DNA of 64,000 nucleotides from Plantago ovata. Lineage: Eukaryota; Streptophyta; Magnoliopsida; Lamiales; Plantaginaceae. The notes beneath the pieces were generated by a model that was given only the letters and a program-made list of their open reading frames with translations, ran no database searches and was not told the origin of the DNA. The position numbers were made by a program, and so were the translations under genes. How positions within the stretch are numbered: the first letter of the stretch is position 1; each line of letters starts with the position of its first letter. Positions 44,581 to 57,001 of this stretch are shown one piece after another. The stretch spans positions 107,630,942 to 107,694,941 of the forward strand of contig CM051455.1 in assembly GCA_028274465.1 (NCBI GenBank), given 5' to 3'.

Positions 44581-45284
44581 ATCACCGGGGAGAAGATCGA
44601 GGTTCAACATGATAGCACGGAGATAGAACCAACAGGTTTTAAAACGTAGGACTAATGTCATGGTCATGGATGATCATTGAATCCGGTTCTGAAAACTACT
44701 AATGCGTCCATACCGAAATTATCAAGGTTCATGGTTGGTGAGTTTGCCAAGATAGATGATCTTAACATCTGCGATACTGTTGATGACTATTGAATAGTTT
44801 AGAATCCATTTGTTTGTTTTCATGATTAATTGTTTGTTTACATGCCAAGGAGAGTAGTACGGTAACACACTCTAATATCAAGTTCGCACTTGTCATTCGT
44901 ATTTTCTATATTTGAGGGTGTCATACTAGTTACCTTTCATCAACTTTGTTTACATCATTAACTTTTTATACCTTCATATACTGTGTGTTCAACAACCCAA
45001 ACTCTTGATCTATCATCTATCTACTCCGTGAGTGGGACTCTTGAGTGTGGAAACTGGAAACTTTGGAGAGTTGTTAAGGACTCTTGAGATTTCTTAATCC
45101 ATTTGCATTTACTATGTTTTCTCCTACCACAACCACATATAGTAAATATTAGGACACGGATGCCTTACAAATGCCTCATTTCCAACTCGATTAGTGTGAA
45201 GTTACTTGGCATTCAGGCACATCAAAACTTGCAACTTTCTTCAATCGGCTTCTATTGGTAAACACATTATAAATTTGATGGGAG

Positions 45285-45345
45285 TCATAAGCTGGTCTGG
45301 TGGTTAGAGTATAAAGGATAAGATGGGGTTCGAACTTCCGCGGAG
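45285..45345 (+). repeat. tRNA-derived SINE-like fragment
   Basis: AAGCTGGTCTGGTGGTTAGA (A-box-like) is followed about 35 bp later by GGGGTTCGAACTTCC (B-box-like). This layout is typical of tRNA-derived SINE heads. No tail or target duplication was identified. Confidence 0.35.
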
Positions 45346-45750
45346 ACATAATAGGTGCGTTTGGAGTTATAAGGGGTAAATAAATAATGTAGATGAGTCG
45401 GGCGTTTAATTGAAGCAACAAACGAACCAAACCAAATATATGAACAACAAGTCCTATAGCAAGTCTCTATCGAAAGTGTTTGGATCAAATCACATTTTCA
45501 GCAGCAACCCGAAGCTCTTTCTCAATACAGTTTGGTACGAACATACCTCCAGTTTAGCACAAGGTTTGAACCCTGATAGATACGTTCAAGATGCCAATTC
45601 CGTTGTTAAAACCTCAAACTCAAGAATAGCAGACTAAACATCTGAAATGGTTTCAGAAGTCTCTTAACTGCGAAACTGATCAGAGGAGCTTCAATTCTAA
45701 CTTCGAATGCCAAACTCACTGAAAGATGTTTGCGGAAAAGAAGTACACTA

Positions 45751-47018
45751 CTACACATCTGTTGACCCAGGAATATTTATCCAGTTCAACTGGAGCTCTA
45801 TTTCGCCACACTCCACGTTCTTAAGTCTCAAGTACATGTGTTGGATTACTCTGCCATTTTCCCAGACAATCGAGCTTTCCTCAGCTAAGCAGTTATCTCT
45901 GGTTGGTTTTACCTTAGTGATTACAGTTCCATCGGGAATGTTCCATAACCGCATTTTCAAAACTTCAACAAATGGTCTGATGTCGAATTCTGCATCTCCC
46001 ATTTTGTCATCCCGAGTAAATGTATCTCTATCATAAACTTGCTGTAACAATAACAAACAAAGCTACATAAGCATTTTGATGTTTTTTAGCTACAAGTTCT
46101 AAACTTATGATTTAACTAAATTTATAGTCAAGGTATAACATCCTAAAACAATAAAAGGAACGAGCATTTTTACTTTTATAAGCTGCAATTCGAACGTGGT
46201 GTTTCTATGGCTTCTGCTAAGTTAAGTCCTCATAAAGGCCAAGGAAAAGCCTTTAGCATTTTTTTAGAATCACTTGAAACATGTTTTAAAAGCACATGAT
46301 AAGACGTTTCTTGCTTCTGTTTCGCCACACACTGATCATACATTCTAAAATCGAAACCAAAATCGAAGTTTGCAAACACATAAATTTTTTAAAAGCTCCC
46401 ACAAACACTACATTATAGGCCAGCAACAGCATGCAAGTGTAGTTACAAAGCCCACTCAAGCACCCCATTAATCAATGCAGAAACAAAACTAAGGAACAAA
46501 ATTCTTACCAATTTGATGGGAAGATTAGCATCATTAATAGATAGTGTAAGCTCTTCATTCCAGAGAGGATTGACATTCTTTTTCACCACGCGAGTCTTTA
46601 CTTTCTGATCCAAGAACAAGATTTGCACCATGTTAGAAATTTTTAATTAGGCCAAGCGATATTAAAAATCACATACCACAAATGCGTTGAATAAAATTTG
46701 TTAGTTGGGTCACCTACTCCTAGTGCGACCGGCTCAAACTCATATTACAACTTGGGTCCTAAGGGATATAAGTCAAGTAAATACACAAATTAATTAACTC
46801 AGGACATGATAAGTGAGAACAGACCAAATGGGGCTAACATGAAAAATGAACAAGAATAGCAGATTACTTGATTAAAGAGGCTCAAATCAAAATAATTAAT
46901 TAATGACCTGTTTGCCCATCCGAAGAATAACATAAGGATCACTGCTGGTGAAATCTCTTCTGGCAAGATTTATCCCTCTGATGACATTAATCCTCAGCAA
47001 ACCGAGCGTATTTTCCAT
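45751..47018 (-). CDS. C2-domain CAR-type protein
   Basis: Small single-C2 protein of the plant CAR (C2-domain ABA-related) family, which binds membranes in a Ca2+-dependent way and recruits ABA receptors. Exons 47018-46908, 46604-46509 and 46041-45751 join in phase 0 throughout, giving 165 aa, normal for the family. The start is MENTLGLLRINVIRGINLAR. The first Ca2+ loop shows RRDFTSSDPYV and the second QVYDRDTFTRDDKMG, with Asp residues in place. It continues NPLWNEELTL and ends ELQLNWINIPGSTDV. A minus-strand CTATAAAAAAG near 47180 and a GA-rich leader (47120-47145) form a plausible promoter. No defects seen. Confidence 0.9.
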
Positions 47019-47194
47019 TACCAGTAACAAGAATTACGACAAAGTTTAATCTAGGAAAGAGAAGATGTACAAATTTGTCGAGAAATTGAGGTTTTTTTTT
47101 TATCTTCTTAGGTTAAAGATGGTCTCTCTATCTCTCTCTCTCTTGGATTTGGTGTTGAGGTTTTTACTAGAGTTATTCTTTTTTATAGGGAGAT

Positions 47195-49054
47195 GAAGGA
47201 GAAATGTATGTATGAACTCTATCTTGGGAATATCGAAATGAGGACACGAAGAAATATTCAATGTGTTTTTGTTGTTATATTACAGTTAAATTTCACGCGG
47301 ATGCAGCAAGCAAGCATCGGACTGTTTACAGAACAACATTAAATTTCACACGGCTTTCTTTCTATATACTCATCTGTCTCGGACTCTCGGTCATTTATTT
47401 ACGTTTGATTTTTTGACTTTTTTTCACCCCGTTTGACCTCTGTTTACTCCTAAATTATAATGAAAAATTAATTTTATGAAAGTATATTATGAAAATATAG
47501 TGTCTCTAATTTTATTATATAATTTCGCTAATTATTTTTTCACTAGGAAATTTGTACAAGCACCGTGTGTGTTAACCGTTTCAACCATGGCAATTGGGTG
47601 AGATTAGTACCGAAATTGAGATTAAACTAACCATTGGAAAGTTGACCATACCCATCAACCATGGTCAACTTTCCAATTTTTCAAACTTCTTTATTTTTAT
47701 TAGTCAAAGTTAACCTCTAGAAATTAAATATAACCAATTATCCTACTATATATTAAAGTATTAAAGTCGAATGTTTATTTGAGCTCTCATTCACTCTCAA
47801 AGGAGTTTTTGGCATGAGAATTAATTTCAAATTATTTGCACACACAATATTAGCCCAAACAATTCATTTTTTGGTAAGTAATTAAATGCTATATTCTCCT
47901 TCATTCTCACGAGTTGTGTTGAGGAAGCTTAATTCTTTGATTTAATTGTGGTAATTTATTGACCGATTTTAAGCTTAACAATTGCATTTTTGGTAAGTTT
48001 TAAGAATGCTTCCACCACAATTCATCTCATTCTCTCGGGTGTCTAATTAGTTTTAATTTTTTTTTACCGAATTAAACTCAATTAAAAATATCAAACTTCA
48101 ACTACAAGAAAAAATTAAAAATTAATTACACAATATATTTACCTTTTTTGTCTTCAAAATGTAAGTATAAATAGATGACTCCACACCCTCATTTCTCCAT
48201 CCCTATCCCGTTTCTTCTCAATTCCATCTCCTCCTTCTTATCAATTTTGATGGTGAAGAGCTCCAAACGAATCAAGGTATCCACCGAATTCGTGAGAGCT
48301 TCCGATCGATTAGTTAATTTTTAACCCAAATATTCACGGTCGTCTTCTTAAGCGTCAATCACAATCGATGTGTTTTGATGGTGTAAGATCCAACCAATAA
48401 TTCATTTCATTGATTCATCCCTAACCCACACCTCTTAGCATTTTCTTCTCCTTTTCTTTGTTTTTTTTTCAATGGTGAGAGACTCAAAACGAATCAAGCT
48501 ACTCGCTAAATTAGTAAATTCGTAGGTCCTTCCGATCGATGAGTTAATTGTTTGTTAGAGACGACAAGTAAAACAACAAACACCGTTGATGCATCCAAAA
48601 CCGATTACATTAAGCATGATATCGTTCGTCTAGGTATTTGTTTTCATTTATCGTTTTGGAAGCTTCATAAAATGAATAAACAAAAAATAAATAAAAAATG
48701 CTACTGATTCTTCACAGAAACGTATTAGGAGGTTTTTTTTATCAATATAAAAAATGTGGCCGATGGAAATCGAACACAGGTTGTTCGCGTCATGGAATGG
48801 AACAATTGATTTTAAAAAATGAAACAAAATCATTTCCTAATTTAAGTATAGGCGGGCAGTTTGGAAAAAAATTCAAAATTATTCAAATCAATTGTATTAA
48901 TTAAAATTATTAAAAAAATTCAAAATTATTCAAATCAATTGCATTAATTAAAATTATTAAAAAAATTAAAAATTATTCAAAATTATTGTTCACACGTTTA
49001 TTCTCAGCTCTATTTGGAAGGTTTGTTCTTTTATTTATTTATTTATTTAATTAG
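47195..49054. other. AT-rich spacer with short internal repeats
   Basis: No gene seen. TCCTACTATATATTAAAGT at 47740 recalls Helitron 5' ends, but no CTRR hairpin terminus was found. A partly repeated segment occurs at about 48255 and 48480 (AAACGAATCAAG, then CTTCCGATCGAT). Near 48755-48785 a minus-strand GTTCGATTTCC with a T-run resembles an isolated B-box. AATTATTCAAATCAATTG is tandemly repeated at about 48870-48940, just before the copia insertion. Confidence 0.5.
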
Positions 49055-50698
49055 TGTTAGGAAACTTGTAATTTTGATGAGCAATTAACCATGCTAAATT
49101 AAGGAAATTCCAGTAACTAGTACTCTTAAGGTCCATAGGAATTTAGAATTTTAAGGACATTGTAAAAGAGGAACGTTTGCTGAAGACTCAGATTAGGTGC
49201 TAGATAAGTTATTTCTTTAGCGTATGATGTATTTTATTTTCTGAAAAGAAAATAACTTATTGATGCTTTAGCTTATGATGTATCTTATTTTCTGAAAAGA
49301 AAATAACCTATTGAAGCATTTGCTGACGATGTACTTTGTTTATTACAAACAAACTATTGAAGCATTTAGAAACCGCTCAGAATCTTGAAGATTATTGAAG
49401 ATCTGAAGACTTGAAGAATTCGAAGATCTGAAGACTTGAAGAATTAGAAGATCTGAAGACTTGAAGATTGCTGAAAGACTGGTATCTACAAAGGCACGTG
49501 TTGCTCAGAAAGTGGAAACTTCAGCAACAACATTGCATAAGTGAAAATCTGAAAGGCAGAGTAGGTTGTGCTTGCTAACCACTTGCTGATGGAACATATG
49601 TGACCCCTTGCTGAAAGTACTTGAATTTGCGCTCCATTGTTACTGTTTGAATTCTATTCAAATATGCATTAAATGCAAAGCTTACACGCGAAGGACATGA
49701 AGACTAGAAGACAAACAAGGACGCTGTTGAAAGTACAAAAGCAAGATAGTGACATGTTAAGGATCAAAAGCCTTGGAATTTAAAATTCAAACGGCTCCTT
49801 TCTTGCACTATAAATAGAGGTCATCCGGCGAAGAGTTAAAGTGTGTCAACAACGTGATCAAACTCTCACTTGTGCTTTAAACCATACCTTCAAATACTCT
49901 TACTGCCATTGATCCGTTCCAAGACTTAAAGCTTGAAAAAGCTACTTGTGAAGAAGTAGAACAAACTCGGCTAAGAAATTAGTTAAGTGTTCTTTCTTTC
50001 GAACAAGAACAAGTCTTGACACCAGAAACAATCAAACTTGTTTACTGCAAAGTATTCAAAGTTGTGTTTCTTAGATTACTTGTTGTAACTGAATAAGTTA
50101 TAATTAAGTTATCTCACCCCAAAACTCTCTAACTGAAAATACACCCTTTCAGGCGTGATATTCAGGGGAAACTTAATCGAGCATAGTTTTGCTGATTAAA
50201 AGTACCAAGTTTGGTGGAGAACAAGGTTACGTTCTCTAGTTTAGGTTGGAGACAAAGCAAGTGTGCTTTGGTTTCTGCTGAATCGCTCTAGATAGGAGAT
50301 TGTAAGGAACCTCAATCATATCTTAGTGGATTCAGTCCTAGAATTAGTTGAGAGATTACGCCACTCTCAGATACCACTATAAAAGTGTTTGTGTGATTTA
50401 CTTACTGTATTTAGTTTTCAGCAAATCATATCTGTCTGTACACAGTCACTCACATCACTTGCTGAAACCTTGACTTACTGAAAGAGCACTTATTGTATCA
50501 AAGACTTTCGCTCTCTGATTTTAAGTATCAGCAAACCAAGCTACTGAAAAGTAACTTACGCTTGCTGAGAAAGTTAAGTATCAGCAAACTCATTACTGAA
50601 AAGTAATAAGTACTTGCTGAGAAAGTTTTAAACGACGAAAGTTTGAAAAGACTATTCACCCCCCCTCTAGTCTTTTCTTGTTGTTTAAGGGACCAACA
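49055..50698 (+). repeat. 5' LTR (1644 bp)
   Basis: Starts TGTTAGGAAAC, ends GACCAACA, two bases before the primer site. TATA box CTATAAATAG at 49808-49817. It contains reiterated GAAGATCTGAAGACTTGAAG (about 49389-49462) and many TTGCTGA words. The preceding 5 bp are ATTAG; the matching target duplication would lie beyond the window. Confidence 0.9.
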
Positions 50699-50700
50699 AG

Positions 50701-50712
50701 TGGTATCAGAGC
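50701..50712 (+). promoter_or_regulatory. Primer-binding site, initiator-Met tRNA
   Basis: TGGTATCAGAGC is the exact sequence used by most plant copia elements. Confidence 0.95.
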
Positions 50713-50810
50713 TGGAGGTTCTTTAACCTTCAGCACTGAACCTAGATCCCCTTAGGTGCTTTCCGTAAATCACTCTCACTTGATCAGTTTGGTAGTGCTT
50801 TGCTGACAGG

Positions 50811-53219
50811 ATGTCTTTAGGAGATGCTCCCTTGCTGAAGCTGGAAAATTACGAGAAATGGCGAAACGACATGATGCTACATCTTGAGGCCATTAGTGAT
50901 GAGATGGTCACAGTCATTAATGATGGACCTATCAAGATCACTAAGGTTGAAAGGAGTTTCCCTCACAAGACCACTGAAGCTGGAAAGGAAACTATTCTAG
51001 GCGAACCATCAGATACGGTTGTGCCAAAACCAAGAGAGGAATGGACTTCTGACGAAGCTAAGAGATTCCGTCTTGATGGCCAAGCAAGAAATATCATCAT
51101 TCGATCAACTCCGGATACCATACAGTGCAAACTGTGGGGTGCTAAGACTGCAAAGGAAGCTTGGAAAATGGTTCAAGATCTTTGTGTTGGATCTGACAAA
51201 ACCAAGGAAAAGAAACTTGAAGTACTTAAATTAAAGTTTCAAAACTTTAAGCAAGGTACAAACGAGTCACTGGAAGACTTGGATTTCAGATTAACAACTC
51301 TTGTTAGTGAAATGGCAGCCTTGGGTGTTGGAAACCTTTACTCAGATTCTGAGAAAGTGAAAACTATCATCAGAAGTTTGAATCAAGAATGGATCCACAC
51401 TCAGAATTTCTATTATAATCAAGGAATGCCATACATTACACCAACAGAGTTGTTCTCTCATCTTGCTACTGTCAACTATGAGACAAAGCAAAGAGAAAAT
51501 GTATTTGCTGAAAAATCGCAAAACATTGCTCTTGCTGCAAAGCCATCATCTTCTGAAAAGAAGAATGAAAAAGAACCTACTGATGAAAACTCTTTGGTTG
51601 TCAAAAACATGAAGAAATTCATCAGCAAGGAACTTGAAAGGCGAAAAGCAAAAGAGAAGCTGAAAAAGCATCTTGGTAACAACTACCATAAGTACAAGAA
51701 TGAGACTAGCTCGCTGAACAAGCAAGCTCAGCAAGCTACTTCATCAGAAGAACCAGCAGTTGGAAATTATCTATGTTTTTACTGCAAAAAGCCTGGACAC
51801 TTCAAAGCTAATTGCCCTTTGCTGAAAGGAAAATCTGCTGAAAAGAAGAAGAAGTTCAAAAGAGCTTTTATTGCTGAAGAAAAGAAGAAGCTTCAAGCAA
51901 AAATCGATGCATTGTGTATTGATACCAGCTCCGAAGACAGTGAGGATGAAAGTTCAGACACCGACGATGAAGAAGCCACTCTAGACGTGGAGATTGGCAA
52001 AGAAGTGTGTGGAATAACTATGGAAGCTTATCCAGACGTGTCAAACTATGAATTCTGCCTCATGGGCGGTCAGGTAAACAACCCTACCTCTGACTCAGAC
52101 TCAGAAAGTGAAGACGAGATTGACCTTGACAAGATTCAAGGAGAAATCGAAAGATTTGAGAAAACTCTGAGCAGACAGCAAGAGAAACTTCAATTTGCTG
52201 AAACTCTGACCAAGCAGACTACTGAAAAGTACGTCTTGCTGAAAGAAGAAACAGAAGAAAAAGATGCTGAAATAAGGCGTCTTAAGAAGTTGATTGCTGA
52301 AGCTACAGAGAAGAATTCTCAAATGGCACTAGAATTGGAAGAATATCAGTCCTCAATTCTAAAGTTACTTGCTGAAATCCAAGAGATGAAAAAGATGAAA
52401 GTCAATTTCAAATCTTATGTGGATGCAAGTAATACGCTGACTGAACTAAACTCTTATTTGAGAGACCCATCTCAGAAAGAAGGTTTAGGCGCAATGTATG
52501 AAGGTGATGACGTAGAAATCTTGAGAAAAGATAAATCACCTATCTCCTTTGTATGTGCTACTGATAGTGGTCTACCAGAAATCTATCAGTTTGGTCAATC
52601 TAAGGTTGCTGAAACAAGCAATCAAGTACCTATGACCATAAAGCCCGTTGCTGCTACTCAAAGTAACAAGACTTTAAAAGGAAAACATGTTGCTGAGAAG
52701 CAAACTGGAAAGAAAAAGGATGTTGTGAAGCATCCCGCCAAACAAGTTGCTGAAAAGCAAGTTGTTAAGATTAAAGGCAAGATTACTAAAAGTAATCAGA
52801 AGTCCTTTGCTGACAAACCTGAATCAAGTAAGGTTGCTGACGTTAAAGCTCAGCATTCTCCGAAAAGTGGACTCGATTTCAAAACCAAGCAAAGTCAACT
52901 CTTTCATGAGTATAAGCAAAGTCAGCAAAGATACTTCAAAGAGATGAAGAAAATCAAGCCTAAGAATTCTGAAAAGAATCTTCATGCTAGGGCTAGAAGG
53001 AACCTTGCTAGAAAAGAACTTACTGAAAAGTATGTTCAGCAAAAAGGTCAACCGAGCAAGACACCACATCAGAAAGTGGATTTGACCAGCACGAGTCAAA
53101 AGTCTTTCAGCTCAAAACCTCCTAGTTCCTCAGCAAGTAGAAAACAAGTCAAAGTTGAAAAACTTAAGACTTGGGTTTCCACTGGACGCATTCTTGAACA
53201 TGTTAATGGACATCCATAA
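50811..53219 (+). CDS. gag: Copia Gag polyprotein (802 aa)
   Basis: Uninterrupted ORF starting MSLGDAPLLKLENYEKWRND. Residues about 90-240 are the UBN2-type Gag core (AKEAWKMVQDLCVGSDKTKE). A zinc knuckle CFYCKKPGHFKANC (C-x2-C-x4-H-x4-C) lies at about residues 323-336. An acidic stretch (SSEDSEDESSDTDDEE) ending in the lineage motif YEFCLMGG follows, then a long coiled coil (about 435-530) and a Lys-rich tail. It ends TAA at 53217-53219, before pol opens in another frame. It is unusually long for copia Gag but usual for SIRE-like elements, and appears intact. Confidence 0.85.
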   Translation: MSLGDAPLLKLENYEKWRNDMMLHLEAISDEMVTVINDGPIKITKVERSFPHKTTEAGKETILGEPSDTVVPKPREEWTSDEAKRFRLDGQARNIIIRSTPDTIQCKLWGAKTAKEAWKMVQDLCVGSDKTKEKKLEVLKLKFQNFKQGTNESLEDLDFRLTTLVSEMAALGVGNLYSDSEKVKTIIRSLNQEWIHTQNFYYNQGMPYITPTELFSHLATVNYETKQRENVFAEKSQNIALAAKPSSSEKKNEKEPTDENSLVVKNMKKFISKELERRKAKEKLKKHLGNNYHKYKNETSSLNKQAQQATSSEEPAVGNYLCFYCKKPGHFKANCPLLKGKSAEKKKKFKRAFIAEEKKKLQAKIDALCIDTSSEDSEDESSDTDDEEATLDVEIGKEVCGITMEAYPDVSNYEFCLMGGQVNNPTSDSDSESEDEIDLDKIQGEIERFEKTLSRQQEKLQFAETLTKQTTEKYVLLKEETEEKDAEIRRLKKLIAEATEKNSQMALELEEYQSSILKLLAEIQEMKKMKVNFKSYVDASNTLTELNSYLRDPSQKEGLGAMYEGDDVEILRKDKSPISFVCATDSGLPEIYQFGQSKVAETSNQVPMTIKPVAATQSNKTLKGKHVAEKQTGKKKDVVKHPAKQVAEKQVVKIKGKITKSNQKSFADKPESSKVADVKAQHSPKSGLDFKTKQSQLFHEYKQSQQRYFKEMKKIKPKNSEKNLHARARRNLARKELTEKYVQQKGQPSKTPHQKVDLTSTSQKSFSSKPPSSSASRKQVKVEKLKTWVSTGRILEHVNGHP

Positions 53220-53227
53220 TTGGATAA

Positions 53228-56200
53228 TTAACTTGTTTGCTCTTGATTGTGCAGACTTCAGCCACGGAGACAAACGATGCAATCTGGCACTTTGATAGTG
53301 GTTGTGGAAAGCACATGACGAGCAACAAGAATAACGTTATAAACTATAGACGGTGGTCTAAAGGTCCAACAATAAAGTTTGCTGGTGGAGGCTTCGGATC
53401 TACAAAAGGCTATGGTGATGTGAAGTTAGGATGCATAACCATTACTGGAGTTCTTTATGTCAAAAATCTTAAGTTTAACCTTTTCAGCATGAGTCAGTTT
53501 GCTGATAAAGGATACTTCATCAAAATTAAAAGTGATGAATGTAAACTTATAGATTTCGAGACTAAAAAGGTAATAATGATTGCAAGAAGATCAGGAGGCT
53601 TGTACACCGTTGATTGGTCTTCAGCAATTGTTGAAAAATGCCTTGTCTCAGATCATGATTGCCTTGCTGAAAAAGCATGGTTATGGCATAAACGAACAAG
53701 TCACCTAAACTTCAAGACGCTGAATAAGCTGTCTAAAAAGGCACTTGTAGTTGGATTACCTAGGGTTACTTTTAAGAAGGATGGTGTTTGCAATGCATGT
53801 CAGCAAGGAAAACAAACCAAATCTTCTTTCAAGAACAAGGCAGTACCGTCAACTACAAAACCTTTACAACTCTTGCACATGGACTTGTTTGAATCTTCTT
53901 CAACAAGCTATGCTGGTAAGAAGTATGGTCTAGTCGTGGTAGATGACTATTGAAGATTCACTTGGGTAGTATTCATCAAGCACAAATCTGAAACCAAGAC
54001 TGAAATACCTAACTTGCTGAATAAGCTTGAAGTCATGAAAAATGACAAGGTAAAAGTCATAAGGACAGACCATGGTACTGAGTTTGTAAACCAGTACATA
54101 ACTGAATATTTTACCTCAAAAGGTATACAACATCAGTTATCCTCAATAAGAACACCACAACAAAACGGTGTTGCTGAACGGAAGAATCGTACCCTAAAAG
54201 AAGCCGCAAGAACAATGCTTGCTGACACTGAAATAAGTGAGGCTTATTGGGTTGAAGCGATTAATACCGCCTGTTATACTCAAAACAGATGTTTGATTAC
54301 TAAGGAATACAACAAAACTCCTTATGAATTGTTTGTTGGAAGACCTCCTAACATCACTCATCTAAGAGTATTTGGTTGCAAGTGTTTCGTTCTTAACAAT
54401 GGTAGAGAATACCTAAGAACATTTCAACCAAAGGCAGACGAAGCGATATTTCTCGGCTACTCCTTGCATAGTAAAGCTTATAGAGTTTACAACAAAAAGG
54501 CACAAAAGATTGAAGAATCAGTGCATGTTGTATTCTACGAAAAGTCACAAGGTGTGCCTGCTCAAGAAGAAATATCAGAATGTATGAAAAAGCTAATCAT
54601 ACATGAGCAAAGAACTGAATCTGATGCTAGGCAAATCAAGTCAATTGAACTAAATGATGATTCTGACAATGACTCTCCTCCCCCTAGTCATGACAAGATA
54701 AATATAGTTCACGACAAAGAATTTTCAGCAAAAGACGCGGTTGCTCCGGAAGTTGCTGAAATTACGCAATCTCCAGTGCCTGCTGATGAACTACCTCAAT
54801 CGAGCAATGCTGAACAAGCAGTTGCTGATGAACAAATCTCAGCAGAGACACAAATTCCCAGTAGTACTGAACAAGTACATGCTGATGAGCAAACATATCC
54901 TGATCCAACAAACAGAAAACCTGTTAATAAATGGATTAGAGATCATCCCTCTACGGATATGATTGGCGATATTAATAAACGCCAAGTGACTAGATCCAAA
55001 ACTACTCATGGACTTGCTGAAGAAGCAATTGTCGTAGAAGTAGAATCATTGTTCTCTTGCTTTGTTTTAGAAATTGAACCTAAAACCATAGAAGAAGCTT
55101 TAAAGCATTCTGAATGGATAAAGGCAATGCAAGAAGAACTGGATCAATTTGAAAGAAACAAAGTCTGGAAACTTGTGCCACTTGCTGAAGACAAGAAAGC
55201 TATTGGTACAAAGTGGGTGTTCAGAAACAAGCTGAGCGAGTCTGGTGAAGTAACAAGAAATAAAGCACGCTTAGTTGCTCAAGGTTACTGTCAGACTGAA
55301 GGATTGGACTATGATGAGTCTTATGCACCAGTTGCAAGATTGGATGCAATTAGGCTCTTCTTGGCCTTTGCTGCTCACGATGACTTCATTGTTTACCAAA
55401 TGGATGTTAAAAGTGCATTCTTTAATGGTGAACTTGCTGAAGAGGTCTACCTAGAACAACCCCCTGGCTTTGAACTTCCCTCAGAAATCAAGATGGTATA
55501 CAAACTTCAGAAAGCTGTATATGGTCTAAAGCAAGCACCAAGAGCATGGTATGATACCTTGGCTAAGTTCTTGCTGGAAAATGGTTTCAAGAAAGGTGAA
55601 GTTGACAAAACTTTATTTATCATGAACCATGATGGTAAAATACTCTTAGTTCAAATTTATGTGGATGACATAATTTTTGGATCTAAGGACAAGCAACTTT
55701 GTGATGATTTTGCCAAACTCATGACAAATAAGTTTGAAATGAGTATGATGGGAAAATTGAATTACTTCCTAGGATTGCAAGTCAAGCAACTCAAAGATGG
55801 AATATTCATAAATCAAGCAAAGTATGCGAAAGAAATGCTCATAAAGTTTAGGATCAAAGAGGATGAGAAACCTGAAAAGATCCCTATGAGTGTTGGTACC
55901 AAATTGGGCTATACTAAAGAGGACAAAAGTGTTGAAGAACACAAGTATAGGAAGCTCATTGGTTCCTTGTTGTATCTAACAACAAGTAGACTTGACATTC
56001 AGTATGCTGTTTGTGTGTGTGCAAGATTCCAATCTGATCCAAGAGAATCACACTACAAAAAGGCAATCAAGATACTGAAATATGTTAAAGGTACAGTCAA
56101 TGTTGGATTATGGTATCCTAAAGATTCTGGACTTGAATTGGTTGGTTATTCTGATGCTGATCATGGAGGATCAACTCTTGATAGAAAAAGTACCTCTGGA

Positions 56201-56608
56201 ACTTGTCAGTTTTTGGGCACTAGATTAATATCATGGTTCAGCAAGAAGCAAACCTGTGTTGCCAATTCATCTACTGAATCTGAATACATTGCAGCTGGTT
56301 GTTGCACAGCTCAAATCCTATGGATTCAACAACAATTAAGAGATTATGGTATTTTTGCAAAGAAAACATCAATCTTTTGTGATAATACAAGTGCTATTGC
56401 AATCACGCAAAATCCTAAGTTTCACTCTAGGACTAAGCACATTGATATTAGACATCATTTCATTAGAGATCATGTGGAAAAATGTGATATTGAGGTTGTG
56501 AAAGTAGACACTGATGATCAGCTTGCTGACATCTTTACCAAGCCCCTACCGGATAATAGGTTCACAATGCTAAGGTATAACCTTGGATTGATTGAACTAC
56601 CTCAATAA
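53228..56608 (+). pseudogene. pol: Copia Pol (PR-INT-RT-RH) with one in-frame stop
   Basis: One frame holds the protease (HFDSGCGKHMTS, an unusual Gly-Lys after Cys), the GAG-pre-integrase HHCC finger (LWHKRTSHLN ... CNACQQGK), the integrase with D in LLHMDLFE, D in RTDHGTEF and E in [10 protein letters not shown] ([22 protein letters not shown]) and RNase H ([23 protein letters not shown]). A TGA at 53951-53953, just after VVVDDY, lies between the first and second catalytic Asp of integrase and truncates Pol there. Otherwise the frame is open to 56608. The frame opens at 53228 and is not gag's frame; no ATG precedes the protease, so expression must rely on splicing, reinitiation or an unusual shift. 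Confidence 0.85.
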
Positions 56609-56628
56609 AGGATACAATTGGCAGAATG

Positions 56629-56962
56629 CTGAAATAGGTATTCAGCAAGCCAAAGTCACTGATTTCTTCTAAGAAATGATAGGTCACTACATGTTTGCTG
56701 AAACAGGCATTCAGCAAGTAATTCCTTCAAAACGGGTATTTGTTAGGAAACTTGATCACTTGCTGAGACAGGCACTCAGTAAGAGAAAGAGCTTAAGGAT
56801 TGCTGAGACAGGTACTCAGACAATCAAAGATATTGAAACAGGTATTCAAGTATCAAATGAATTTTCTGAGACGGGAACTCAGAAAAAGAGCAAAGCTCAT
56901 CTCTCAGATTTTACCAAAGGATGTCTCAAGTACAAAAGAATTTACTGATACGGGAAATCAGA
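56629..56962 (+). repeat. Seven spaced CTGA...TCAG short hairpin words after pol
   Basis: CTGAAATAGGTATTCAG (56629), CTGAAACAGGCATTCAG (56698), CTGAGACAGGCACTCAG (56763), CTGAGACAGGTACTCAG (56803) and three looser copies to 56962. Each has inverted ends around ACAGG. They fall in different reading frames, giving ETGIQ or LRQALS when translated, so selection or spread acted on DNA or RNA, not protein. Confidence 0.75.
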
Positions 56963-57001
56963 AATATCTTTTAAACTTCGGAAATTATGAGATATCTAAG
57001 T

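Larger units (their letters stand above)
42406..45270. other. Repeat-rich spacer without genes
   Basis: AT-rich DNA with no credible ORF. It contains a 50-bp tandem duplication (43271-43370), a block of GAAACTAGC-type reiterations (43520-43970, inverted as GCTAGTTTC at 44150-44200) and TTCAG-rich reiterations (44400-44580). Confidence 0.6.

Noticed and set aside
47740..49020. Helitron
   Set aside because: The 5' sequence is similar to Helitron starts (TC...CTATATATTAAAG), but no 3' hairpin with CTRR and no RepHel coding sequence is visible.
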